The notes beneath the pieces were generated by a model, which was not told the origin of the DNA, ran no database searches, and saw only the letters and a program-made list of their open reading frames with translations. From Phytophthora sp. 'mugwort' (taxonomy: Eukaryota; Oomycota; Peronosporomycetes; Peronosporales; Peronosporaceae), in the NCBI GenBank assembly GCA_033558025.1, contig JAUCEF010000001.1:3596001-3660000 (forward strand): 64,000 bases of DNA, in the 5' to 3' direction. Positions 10,154 to 20,445 of the stretch are shown piece by piece (the first letter of the stretch is position 1; each line of letters opens with the position of its first letter). The position numbers were made by a program, and so were the translations under genes.

Positions 10154-12480
10154 ATGATAGACAGCTCCAGAACAACAATAAAAGGTTGCCGCGCCGCGAA
10201 CACAGATCGTACAACTTCGTTTATATTTCCTGCTGGAATGACCAAGAAATTTTCCGGCCCCCCCAAAAAACGATTCTGGCTAGATGCAGTTCATCGCGAA
10301 AACGGCCTTAATGTTTCTTACATAAAAGCATGTATAAACGATGGCTACACATCTGACTTTACTAATATTCAAAAACGTTCTATGAGGCTATGATAACGTT
10401 ATTCCCCTAAACATAATATAGCCACGAATATATAGCAAGTATGCTACATTACAAACGTAAGAACTAAAGCGACTAATAAATAACGTTATCCATTAGCGAT
10501 TATCGCGTCAAGGTTATAGATAAAACTGGGAATCTGCTTTATGTAATCAACTTTACTCGCCCGAGCAATCGAAAGTTGGTTACTAAACAGCACAAGTTGT
10601 TTTATTAATGACTTATCAAACACATATTGTTACTAGTGGAAAGATTGAATGCATTCGTCGCTCGGACAAGTCATTTGATTCCATGGACTTTCTATTTCAT
10701 GAAAATCATGCATTATACATTAAGTGCATTAATATGCTACAATGTAAGTACCAATGCCGTAAGTGTGAAATAATTTTCGTCAGCGCTGAGAAGCTTAGAA
10801 TCATAGCAAAAGTCAATGAATATCCAGAGCTTCCCTGCTGAAACGACTATCTACAGACCGCTTCAGAACACTATCAAAATTATGCTAACGAAGTACTCCA
10901 TTAAAATATTTATCAGTGCATCGATCCTATTCATAGTATAGACCATACTCAAACCGACGGTATTTAACACGGTGGAAGCATAATATTCATGAATGAGCAT
11001 ATTCCTGTTTCGGTATCGATAACTGATAGCCTTTCCAGGTAAGTACGATGCTTTCTAAATGCTGAGCCGAAACTTTGCTAAACGATATGTTTAGTTACAT
11101 AAGTGAAGTCGGTTTACAGATTCAGCAGTACAATGGCCAAAGGTATGCCCCCCCCCTTCTAAAGAAGATCATCAAAAGGACATGGCGTTAGCGGTATGGT
11201 ATCCTGGATTAAAGCTTGTGCCCGAAGAAATATGCAATGGATGGCGTTGATAACTGGATTCAAGGATGGGACTTATGCCAGTTTCTTCAATTTTCAAAGC
11301 AAAATTGGATCCGGAAAGGAGAAGTCTGAATATGGGGGAATCAAGCAACAGCTCGATCGACTATCAGCATTGGCATTTAACTGTGGTAGATACGATATAA
11401 TTTTTATTAAGAGCGGCTTGTTGGCAGTCATTGGTACAGAGAACATCAAATTTGCGATCAATAACCCGAGCTACATGTTCATCGCTACTTCAGACATGAA
11501 GATGCTTGATATGAGCAAATATGGTTCCTGCTGGAACAAGCTATGAAAAACATCAGGAGTAGATACCAAGCGTATGTTCAATTTTACTATTGATCACTTG
11601 GACACGCAGTTAAAACAGCAGAATATCTATGCGCTCGATGCTGGTTTCAACACTTTATCAGCCGATCGTGTCGATAACAAATTGGGTCATATTGACGGTA
11701 ATGTTCTTATCTTTTGCATTTAAAGTAACATCGCATACAATGACATGTCTCTCAGAGGGTTCATATTGAAGAAGCTACTTGAATTCAACTCAGACAGACT
11801 TGTGTACTCGATTGATCGTGAGGAGAAGGACATCTATGGCAAAATGAAAGTTAACATTACTGGCGGGTCATCAACTATTTTCAATCAGCATGCTGAGCAC
11901 AACGAGACTAATATTCGTGGACGTAAGCCCGTAAAAAAGATCATCGTCTACGACTCCAATGCTCTATACCTATGAATTGCATGCCAGGACCCCTCACATG
12001 GAACACAACGGCCAAAACAAGTGCGTATCGAGAGCGTCTAAAAGGCATTCAAATAGCAAGGTCTTGCCGGAGATCGAATCCGGGACCTCTCGCACCCTAA
12101 GCGAGAATCATACCACTAGACCACAAGGTCACGCAAATCATGCTTCACATCCATATGCCGTGCCAGCCTGATATTCGAATTACATCTCACCTGAAAGCGT
12201 ACTTAGTGAGATGACTCCCATTTCCTTAATACGCTGATTGACTGTATTGACGAAAAGATCATTGGCAATCATATATTCGATTACAACGAGACCCAAGAAA
12301 ACAATAAAGCTAAGGCTGCTTGCAAGTTATCGATAGCTGCTTTGGTGAAATGACTCTTTTCTACGCTCCGCTTCTCAAGTGGTATTTGTCGCATGGAATA
12401 GAAATTAATAATCCCTAAAGATTCATTAAATCCAGCGTTCACAAGGCGTTTGCATATGTGTCGAACACATGTCGTGTCGG
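10154..12480 (+). pseudogene. Protein-primed DNA polymerase B remnant (Polinton/Maverick type)
   Basis: Successive plus-strand frames match the order of a DNA_pol_B_2 polymerase. There is a zinc-like pair, KYQCRKCEIIFVS (10740-10790), and a pre-exonuclease stretch ending NEHIPVSVSITD (about 10980-11030). The exonuclease region has LSALAFNCGRYDIIFIKSGL...FIATSDMKMLDM (11360-11520). The polymerase entry motif is ITGGSSTIFNQH...KKIIVYDSNALYL (11850-11973), with YDSNALYL being the motif-A Asp. After a break follow PGPLTWNTTAKTSAYRERL, then LKAYLSEMTPIS-like, FDYNETQENNKAKAA and FYAPLLKWYLSHGIEIN to about 12480. Such enzymes replicate Polintons, linear plasmids and some viruses from a terminal protein. 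Many stops make it dead. No TIR, integrase or capsid gene is visible nearby. The stretch is markedly AT-richer than its neighbours. Confidence 0.75.
12059..12130 (-). tRNA. tRNA-Pro (AGG), possibly a pseudogene
   Basis: The minus strand from 12130 folds as a tRNA: D arm GGTCTAGTGGTATGATTC, anticodon stem CTCGC/GCGAG around loop TTAGGGT (anticodon AGG), and T arm CCGGA-TTCGATC-TCCGG. Internal pol III boxes A (TGGTCTAGTGG) and B (GATTCGATC) are good, and a TTTT lies about 15 nt downstream. The acceptor stem GACCTTG/CAAGACC pairs at 5 of 7 positions (mismatches at 2-71 and 3-70), so it may be a pseudogene or tRNA-derived. It sits inside the polymerase B remnant, between the YRERL segment and the MTP segment. 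Confidence 0.75.
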
Positions 12481-12633
12481 TGACGAGGATAAGCGTTAGG
12501 ATATAGATTGCTGAGTTGATGAAAACTTGGTTCGCAACTCCGCTTTGGACGATCGAGTATGGACATGAGTAAGCATCAACAGGTCAAGTACGAGTCTAAG
12601 GAGGTTAAGATCATGATTGGGGGGTGAACAATG

Positions 12634-12795
12634 TTTTTGCGGTGCATGTATCGCCTCGAAGAATTTCTCCCCGTTAGCAGTGGTCAGCCCGAGTAGTCGC
12701 ACAGCCTTCTCATGCTGCGTCTTGCGTGAGGCGCGGCGAGCGTACAAGAAGGGCAAGCACACGGCGGCGACTAGCAGCAGGTACAAGACGTTCAT
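12634..12795 (-). pseudogene. Fragment with signal-peptide-like N-terminus
   Basis: A minus-strand frame from ATG 12795 starts MNVLYLLLVAAVCLPFLYA, a classical hydrophobic leader or membrane anchor, followed by a basic stretch and LLGLTTANGEKFFEAIHAP. Codon choice (CTG, GTG, GCC, CGC) looks like host coding DNA. The frame stays open to 12496 but the part beyond about residue 54 looks non-coding. No RxLR motif is present. It may be the first exon of a host secreted or membrane protein cut by the neighbouring elements. The product is not recognised. Confidence 0.3.
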
Positions 12796-12809
12796 AGTCG
12801 TCCCTGGTC

Positions 12810-13920
12810 ATGATGAGCATCAAGATCGAAGTACAGTTTCTCGAGGGACGCTCAGAGGCGGCCGCCACCCAATACCTCCGTCGCTTTCGCATCCGAAACA
12901 GCCTATCATTTCGCGGGATCACTCACAAGGGACGTCGGAAGGGCTCGGAAGTACAGGTACTATCTTTCTTAATTTATTTATATTTTTGTATTATTTACAG
13001 TTGTTTATTGAACTCTAAATATGTGCTGGTTTAATTGTGTATATGTACTTATTATTGTAGATCGTAGCGGACGAGTTTGGATACTGTATGCGGTACAAGC
13101 TCGAAATCAGCTTCGGATTGCAGTCATACGAGCATCTTATCAGCATGGGCCAGACTTCAGATTATGTCGAGATGAACCCCAAAACAACAACCACCTTTCA
13201 AGGTGATCGAGACGTTTGACATGGGTCAAGATACGTATACTGTTTTATTGTTGCAAAAAGCTTCAGCTCAATTAGTTGTTTAATGTTGTGACAGGAATTT
13301 CTCTGGATTCGTTCCGCGCAAGTGTGTTTTTGTTCCACGGCTAACCAGCAAGAAGTTGCCCACGTTCATCGTATTCGCAGGGGCGAAAGGAGGCAAGGTG
13401 GAAGCCGAAGTGCACCAAAACATACTGCACAACGAAGAGGCGGCTGTGCTTGAAGTCCAGAAGAACGTATATTGCGACGAGAGTGTTATCTTGATGTGGA
13501 TCAAGGAGGTATGCAATTAATGAATCTATTTTTGAATTTGTTTAATATTTACTATTGTTTGCTGTAGATTTGGATGCCACCTGTGATCTTCTGCCGAGTG
13601 CTACTGACCGACATCCTGAAGTCCACAAGATGAGTACCATGCGTGCTCATCTTGACGGTGTAATGACCGATGTGGATTGCGTCCCTCCGGGTGCCACGAT
13701 GGTAGCCTCGCCAATGGACGTGGCCATCATGGCGGTTTCCAAGCGTGAGTGGTGTGAGCTGCATGCCCAGCACCATAGCATTCATGATCACAGCTTAACA
13801 CCTTAGGAACGGCGTATTACGTCATTTGCAGTGCAGCACGAAAGGCGATCTCAGATGTTACTATCGGGCCCCGAACTCGTGATGGCCTATTCGCAGTTTC
13901 GAAACCCAAGCTCAATTAGC
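12810..13920 (+). pseudogene. pogo-like DDE transposase with predicted introns
   Basis: Exon 1 (from ATG 12810) has a helix-turn-helix-like basic segment (YLRRFRIRNSLSFRGITHKG). Exon 2 reads ADEFGYCMRYKLEISFG...EHLISMGQTSDYVEMNPKTT (first catalytic region). Exon 3 reads KCVFVPRLTSKKLPTFIVFA...EAEVHQNILHNEEAAV, and exon 4 WMPPVIFCRVLLTD...MRAHLDGVMTDVDCVPPGAT...MDVAIMAVSKRE. This is the DDE_1 (pogo/jerky-like) order 'MD.T ... LPPLFI ... LL.D....H ... LPPN.T...QPLD....FK'. Predicted introns with GT-AG ends are 12957-13060, 13235-13294 and 13509-13567. One frameshift near 13212 and point losses (e.g. QPLD to SPMD) make it defective. It is unlike the mariner and Tc1 copies further right. No TIRs were found. 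Confidence 0.7.
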
Positions 13921-13984
13921 AAAATAGATGTTGATTTCGTTGCAATTTGGTATGATGGGTGTTGGTCGGTAGAACGGGCGTCTC

Positions 13985-14218
13985 TTCACATGTATTAATT
14001 GGCTTTATGTTTTTACACCTGTTGATGCACGAATTGCGTGGTTGCACGAAATGCGAATTATCCGGCACGATGGAATCGACTATTGCCTCGATCGAAGTAA
14101 TTTTAAATATGAAGAGACGGGTTCTGCCTACATCGCTTTTAACTGCAATAATCCATTCCAAGAGTGCGTCAAACGCGAGCTACGTGAGAAACAGCACAAG
14201 TACGACTGGTTCTAGTAC
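13985..14218 (+). CDS. Unidentified open frame, about 75 codons
   Basis: A plus-strand frame without a clear start reads ...INWLYVFTPVDARIAWLHEM...IDYCLDRSNFKYEETGSAYI...QECVKRELREKQHKYDWF and stops at TAG near 14216. It has protein-like composition (aromatic, charged) but no family I recognise. It lies between the pogo-like remnant and the broken gypsy element and may be the tail of either or of a host gene. Confidence 0.25.
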
Positions 14219-14639
14219 GACTACAACACGCACGTAGCTAAATTTGATCGTCGAACCCTTGTCTATTCAAGTATGAATGGTCAGGCGATGCTATGGTCCC
14301 ACTATCGAGTAAGGGCAATATTTTTCATCTTTCAGACGTGTTATACAAGGTGAAGGTTTCAGTAAGGGTGTGCAGCGGAGTCGTGGTCGCAATGGGGATG
14401 TACTCAACCGTTTGGTGTTTGAGCTAGTTGTTCACGACAGTGTTGCAGTTCGGGGTACTATCGAGGGATAAGGCAGTCAAAAGAAAAAAATCAATCATCA
14501 CATACAGTCAGCCAAAGCTGAACTATCGTACTTCTACGATAAGCGACAAGTTCTTGAGGATGGAATATCCACTCCAGCATTATCAATTCAATTTCCAGCC
14601 ATTTTACGAAGGATTGATCCGACCCAGTATCAGTCCACA

Positions 14640-16635
14640 TCCTGCGCCAACGTTCTATGTGTGAAATCCGTCCGGATGGCACATCGTACATGACTACCGG
14701 TACCTGGATAGCAACACCGCTCGACATAGTGTACCGATGACTCGCAAAGAGGATGTGCTTTAGAATATGGCTGGTACCTATTACTTATCGTGCATGGACT
14801 TGATGTCGGCGTATTATCAAGCGCGGATGGAGACGGACCTCGACAAGTACACGGCGTTTCAAGTACCTAGCCAACTATGCGTACCGATGCGTGTCGGCAA
14901 CGCACCGTCGACGATGCATCGGATGGCGTCATCCCCATTCAAGGGTCTACCATACATACGATCGTTCTATAATGAACCTACGTGTTCACGAAGTCAAAGA
15001 ACCTTAACCAGTACATACGAGTCGTTCGCGACGTATTGGAGATCTTGAAGAATATCAAACTCTACGTGAAGCTGTCTCACTGTGTATTCTATGCCGAGGA
15101 GGTCCATGTCTAGGGAATTTTAAAGGACGGAAAGGAGCTCGCGTTGGCTCAGACAAGGTGCAGAGATCAAGCACACAACTGAATTGATCAAGGCTGTGGA
15201 TACGCGAAGGTCAATGTCATTGAGAGATGTAGCGCGCGATCGGGAAGCGAGATCACTCGTCAAGTAAGCGAAGTGGGTTAAAAAGCAGTACAAGCCATAC
15301 CTTGAGGAAAGTCACTTGTATGGTTCAAGGGGCGACGGACGACAAGTCGCGGATGGCCGTCCCGAACATTGTGGCGCTGAGACAACTTATCGTTGTGGAG
15401 GTTCATGATTTAAATTATGGTGGGCATCCAGGAACTGATCGCACGTACCTGAAGCTTTGAGCTGACTGGTACTGGCCAAGATACAAATCACAACCTGTCT
15501 GTCGAAGAAGCAACCCGAAGACACCGGGACTCATAAAGCCGCTGCTGATTCCAGACGAGCGATGGCGATCTATTTATCACAAAGTTACAAGATTTCAAGT
15601 GCAGGCACAACTCAATCTGGGTTGTCGAGGTCGACTGACCAAGCGCTCCCACTTTATCGCTACGACGGTCAGCCCCAGAGTGGGCCACACTCTTCATCGA
15701 GAGCATCTAGCGACTCCACGGTATGCCGTAAGATATTGTTTCCGACCAGGATAGAAGTTTATCTCTGGATTTTGGAGTCAAGTCTTTAAGAACGTTGGCA
15801 CCCCCCAAGCTCAAGATGACGCTTGCGTACCGAGCGCTGGCTGACAGTCAGACAGAGTGCATAACCGGGCACAGAGATACATCTTCGGTGCTTTGTGTCA
15901 CCGCGACAAGACGTCTGGGATGCGCACCTTGTCGACGTAAAGTTTGCCATTAATTCAGCGGTGGACTTAAGCGTCAAAATGGCACCGTTTGAAGCTGCTC
16001 TAGGTTACGTCCCAACCCGATCACAGCCGTCGCAGAGTCAAGTCGACGAGGACTGCGTGATGGGCTACGACAAGCAACTAAGTTTGTGGATCACCAAGAG
16101 GAAGTGTTACACGAGTGTCAAAAAGGGTTGTAGTATGTCCAGCCTGTATGACAGACGTGTACGACCGTAGGCACAAGGAACAAGAGTTCGAGGTCGGCGA
16201 TCAAGTGTATCGCATCACAACAAAGCTTGACATAGCGCACAGGGGAGGGCTCCCTAACTCGCGGGACCTAGGCCCCAAGGGAATCGGACCATACCTGGTG
16301 GTACGCAAGATTTACCTATGAGCTCAACTTACCACCCGGACTCAAGCTCCGCCCCAAGTTCAACACATGATCGCTCAAGTCGCACGAAATTCCATCTCGA
16401 TTTTCGAGCCCCCAAGTGGTAATTCTACACGATGGAAGGATTGTCCAGATCGTGGAGACTGTCTTCATCAAGCGCCAGCGCAAGGGAGCCGCGCAGTACC
16501 CTATTCGGTGGGTGGGTGAGGCGAAGGCGAGGCGGGAGCCGCTCGAAGACCTACAGCAAGATACAGAGCCAATCCAAGCATTCGAATCCAAGACACCCAA
16601 GCGATTAAGAAAACGACGGCGGACAGAAGCCTAGG
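14640..16635 (+). pseudogene. Degenerate Ty3/gypsy Pol ('gypsy-C'): RT, integrase, chromodomain
   Basis: RT remains at 14767-15110: YYLSCMDLMSAYYQARMETD, KYTAFQVPSQLCVPMRVGNA, then FYNEPTCSRS where the YVDD box should be, so the catalytic Asp pair is lost. Integrase zinc finger: HDLNYGGHPGTDRTYLKL (15400-15460). Core: SHFIATTVSP (first Asp gone), KFISGFWSQVFKNVGTP, then VSPRQDVWDAHLVDVKFAIN (15895-15990). C-terminus: FEVGDQVYRITTKLDIAHRG and LGPKGIGPYLVVRKIY. A chromodomain follows (VETVFIKRQRKGAAQYPIRW..EAKARREPLE, 16416-16634). RNase H appears deleted between 15120 and 15340. No LTR, gag or protease is identifiable, so the copy is old and truncated. Confidence 0.75.
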
Positions 16636-16764
16636 ACGATAGCGCAGTTCAGCGGGCACGGCGACAGCTCCAGACAGTGGCAGGATAAACGGACAAGCTG
16701 CTATTCGAGCGGTGTACAAAACTATCGGCCAAGCATCGCGAATGCCGACTCGACAAAATCGATG

Positions 16765-16840
16765 TAGTCTTGCGTACAGGAAACCTCAAAATAGCCATAT
16801 CCCAATTTTGGTTATTTTGGGTTTCCTGTACGTAAGACTA
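16765..16840. repeat. Near-perfect inverted repeat (hairpin), arms about 31-32 bp
   Basis: The left arm 16765-16796 (starting tagtcttgcgtacaggaaac) is the reverse complement of the right arm 16810-16840 (ending gtttcctgtacgtaagacta) except for two base changes and one missing base, with a 13-nt loop. It lies about 130 bp beyond the gypsy-C chromodomain. It could be paired ends of a miniature element, abutting LTR/TIR ends, or a structured RNA terminator. Confidence 0.8.
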
Positions 16841-17209
16841 TTCCCAAGACAATGTTCGAGAATTCAAAGCAGATGAATTGGAGCTGTGTGCAGAATCGTA
16901 GCTTGCCCTCTGCAGCTTGATTTGCTTGCGAACGACCAGGTGACGAGCAAACTGCACCAAAAAAACGCGGACTCCAAGAGGGGGACACGCTTCGATTCCG
17001 CGTCCGACGCATAACAACTAGCAGAAGTCATATCAAGGAGGAGGGGGGGGGACGCGTGCGACTTGCGTATTGGATATGGAGTATGCCCAGAGCCAAGGTA
17101 AACGCTGGTCGAGAGCAGCACATATTGCATCATCAGCACCGCACCGGGACCGCTGCACACAGTCTAATGCTGGATTACCGCGACCGAGTCCATGCAGATT
17201 TCTCGGTCG

Positions 17210-17919
17210 TTAACAACGCGATCCGCGCTGTTCAAGCGCCGGAGGAACGTGTTCGTAGTGCCCCACACCACAGCCAGGGATCGGCTGGAAGCGCGCAGCT
17301 TGCTCAGCGTAGAAGTGTTCTTCAGAGGCCCATGAGAGCCAGTCGTAGATTTCAAGGAGACCCGCGGTAATTTTCAAGGCGACGAAGGTGCAGCGGCCAC
17401 TCGGAGAGTCTCCCATCGCCGGTGCGAGGGGATCTTCGCGTGCCAAGCCGTCTACCGCGAAGATTCGGCCCACCTCAAAACGCTTGAAGCCGTCCACCAG
17501 GGTCAAGTACTCCGCGAACCTGTCCTCCACGAGTATCTAGCTCGGCTTCCAGCTTGACTGGACGTGGCCAGGGCTCACAGGTTACTGGACGAAGTTGCGC
17601 TCACACGGGTATCCGTGAGGTAGTCGATCAGCCAGACGTGGCAGCGTTGAGGCATCGCAATTTGCAGTGGATCACGCGACGCCGTAGTTCGGGGCGCTCG
17701 AGACGATAGTAGAGAGATTGACGATTGACGCCCGCTAGAAGTTGGACCATTCTGGCCCGTTCGCGCCATTGCAACGCTTCGGTAGGTGTCGGAGCAGCGC
17801 AAGCGATGCACGGCACCAGAACAACCGGAGAAACAACGATGACGACGAACGGGACAGCGACGTGGACGACGGAAGGACGGGACTTGGGCTCGAGGAGGTA
17901 GGTTGCTTTGTGAGAGCAC
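17210..17919 (-). pseudogene. Unidentified broken minus-strand ORF
   Basis: Frames 17210-17530 (EDRFAEYLTLVDGFKRFEVG, then GDSPSGRCTFVALKITAGLL and IYDWLSWASEEHFYAEQAAR) and 17628-17816 (EALQWRERARMVQLLAGVNR...YRLERPELRRRVIHCKL) look like consecutive parts of one decayed protein, with the second piece upstream. The first also contains a Cys-poor, aromatic-rich core. I do not recognise the family; a transposon protein or a host gene fragment are both possible. Confidence 0.3.
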
Positions 17920-18485
17920 GAAGGGGTGCTAAACCGCGGTCCGTTACGCCAAGCCGCAGCACATCAAGAGCGCCAAGAGCCGAGGTACGATGTTGAAGAT
18001 GTTGGAGACGGTAGGGCGCTGTATTTACAAGGCATGAACGACAGTTATATTTTTTAGGGAGGGGTGAGTTTATCAGATAGCGGTAGAACTGCAGTTAGGC
18101 ATATCAGATACCAATTATTAAAGCTCTCTCTAAGCTAAGCATCGGGCTGATAGTAGTGTGGTCGGGGAGAGCGGCACTTCGCTTTCTCCCCGTCAGCTCC
18201 TTGAAGCTTCCCTCCTTTCCCTCGTGCAAGCAAAGCTCGAGTTTAATTCACCGGGCCATAACACAATTTCGTCCACGGTCTAAATTTTGAGTCTGGGTGC
18301 TCTGGAATAGGCCTGAGGGGCTGGAGCGGGCTGAACAATTTGCTCCGGACATCGCATAGTTGGTATGTCACGTGACACGCCCACATATGATGAAGAAGAG
18401 GAGTCCGGGTCGTAGAGCCATATCGGAAACGACGTCGGGTTTCTGTGAAAGAAGTCGAGTATGAGCAGATGAGCAGCGTTCTGCC
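17920..18485. other. No recognisable gene
   Basis: Only short frames. There is a small hairpin at about 18163-18200 (cggggagagcgg...ctttctccccg) and a CACGTG-containing palindrome gtcacgtgac near 18368. Nothing supports a gene before the LTR at 18486. Confidence 0.5.
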
Positions 18486-19029
18486 TGTCGCGAGTCTGCC
18501 TGTTAGGGGACGGACGAAGGTCATATAGGGCGAGTGAGTACTGGAGCAGTAGGTTTTATAGACTAACAAACCAATACAAAATATGTAAAGGAAATTAGAC
18601 TATGGTTTTAGCAGGTAAATCCCCGACTGACCATTCTTCTTCGAGGGTCTCAGACACCTCACAAACGTCCTCAGCCCGTCGACACTCGCCTTACCTTTTC
18701 GTACCTCCTTAAAGTTGCTTGAGGGATCCGGTCTCACACCGCCTTCATAGCGACCGACTCTCCTTGAACCGTCCTCCTGCTATCCGTTCTCGTTCCACGG
18801 TCAGCAGGCGTTCCGTCGATCAGCTAACACGGGAATCAGGCCGGACCGCGCATGTCTAGGCTCTCCAACCGATTGATTCGGCTCGTCCCACACTGCACGG
18901 GCCCGGGACGCCTCCTCGTCCTTGCCCAATTGGTGCAAGAGGTGCTCGTGCAACGCAACTCCGGCCAGGCGACGCTCCTCGTCGTATCCAAGGCGATAGC
19001 AACCATGCCCAACAAAACCACTCGAGACA
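18486..19029 (-). repeat. gypsy-B 3' LTR (544 bp)
   Basis: TG...CA ended direct repeat of 31145-31687. It contains an AACCGTCC octamer at 18767 and, on the minus strand, an open frame shared with the other LTR (see 18801-19459). Confidence 0.92.
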
Positions 19030-19459
19030 TCCTCCCCGACTACCGGTTGACGCCCTCGTCGGCCAGCCGCTCCCTGTGGACTAGCGTCCTTGCGCCGGTC
19101 CACTTCCTCGCGCTGGCTGGCCTTCATTTTGGCCAGGTTCTCGCGACTTAACGCTTGGAGGTCGCTGAGTGTTGGTACGCGAACGGGGGGCGTGTCACGC
19201 GTACCTGCAGCCATCCGCCAGAACAGTTCACTCAACATTTCCGCTTGCGCTCTTCCTCCAAGTCACGCTTTCTCGCCGAATTGCCGTCCTTCGCAACTCG
19301 CACCGGACCGTGACCGTCCGACACTCGACCGTACCACCGTCGCCAGTGACTGGAAAACCGGCCACCACGAGCGCGCAACACGCTTGTAGGACTTCGCTTT
19401 TGACCGTGACAACCTCGGCACTTCCAGTTCACCTCCCGCGGCATAGTAATAGTTGCCAA
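18801..19459 (-). CDS. Minus-strand ORFs running through the PPT into the 3' LTR
   Basis: From about 19459 the minus strand encodes a basic segment (REVNWKCRGCHGQKRS or, in another frame, GELEVPRLSRSKAKSYKRVA). From 19238 it is a continuous 145-codon frame: MLSELFWRMAAGTRDTPPVR...SRENLAKMKASQREEVDRRK, across the purine tract into the LTR, GHGCYRLGYDEERRLAGVAL, then HEHLLHQLGKDEEASRARAV, ending at 18801. The LTR part (about 76 codons) is equally open in the 5' LTR (31459-31687). No family recognised. It could be the 3' end of an extra element gene that uses the LTR for its C-terminus, or a chance frame. Confidence 0.35.
19030..19040 (-). other. gypsy-B polypurine tract
   Basis: GTCGGGGAGGA on the minus strand, directly before the 3' LTR start TGTCTCG. 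Confidence 0.75.
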
Positions 19460-19635
19460 TGCTCAATAGCACGGCCACCAGGCCATCCACCACACATACT
19501 CTAGGCCGTCGTAGAGAAATCCCACCATGTGGGATTTATAACGTAGAGTACAGTATGAGGGAGATAACCGTCCAGGTAAGTCGCAACGTTATCCACAAGT
19601 TATCCATCTTCCGGCGACCGGCGTTCCGGAATCCG

Positions 19636-20232
19636 TCACAGTGCTGAACCGTCACCGTCCAATTGGCTTCCACAGTGTCCGGGAGGAACACGCACTAAAA
19701 GTCGTGGAAAGCGTCTATCCACTTGTGTAGGAGACGCCACACCGTGAGCGTGCTCCATTCGAGCCTCCAGAATTACCATAGGCGTAGCCCAAAATGCTTC
19801 ATATCTTGCCCACCATCGGGCCCCACGTGCCGTACTCTGCACCTTGGACCCATGCAAACCGACTGTAACGCCTAACACAAACGTACGCTATACTGCCCCA
19901 CTTGTACCCAAAGTAGCTAACGGACATGAGCAACCGGACCACAACTTCACGGACCGGTTGCGTGACCGCCCAGATCACGTCTCCAAGCGTAACCCAGAGC
20001 AGTTGCGGCCAGTGAGCGGTTATCCATCCACCAATCACGCCCCCGGCCCTGACCCCGATCGACAAGCCCCATACAGGGCGTGCTGGTCACGCTCATCGTA
20101 AATTTGGAACTGATTCCTTGAAGTCAGCCCGTCTGCCTCTTGGCCGAGCGGTCCAGATACGCGAGTCCACCTCCATCTCAACCAGGAACGCCTCTTGCCA
20201 GGTACCGTATAGGTGGTACCCACGGGGTTCAA
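19636..20232 (-). pseudogene. Hydrophobic minus-strand ORF remnant in gypsy-B 3' region
   Basis: Pieces 20035-20232, 19799-20065 and 19636-19878 follow each other in different minus frames. The middle one has GGVIGGWITAHWPQLLWVTL and VVVRLLMSVSYFGYKWGSIA, two hydrophobic stretches that could be membrane segments; the last has GARWWARYEAFWATPMVILE. It lies in the place where some gypsy elements carry an env-like gene, but no env signature (signal peptide, furin-type site, fusion peptide) can be shown. It overlaps nothing else. Unrecognised. Confidence 0.25.
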
Positions 20233-20445
20233 GCTGGGTTCTCACGGGGTTCAAGCTGGTTCTCAACCGTACACCTCTTCCCCGAAACCGTCACAAACGG
20301 AAGTGACCCGTCAGTTGGACGTCCGGTCCCAAATCATCCATCATTCTCCGGCTTGAAGAAAGAACCGGCCAACTCCAGGTCTATTTACCAACTTGCACCC
20401 ACGGCCACAAGCTCCACCTCCACTCCTCCTCCTCGTCCATCCACC

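Noticed and set aside
10740..10790. KYQCRKCEIIF read as a host C2H2 zinc-finger gene
   Set aside because: Context fits the N-terminal zinc-like region of the polymerase B relic, with downstream polymerase motifs in the same orientation.
12617..13018. 133-codon plus-strand frame before the pogo-like transposase
   Set aside because: Runs out of phase with the transposase and straight through its first predicted intron; likely chance.
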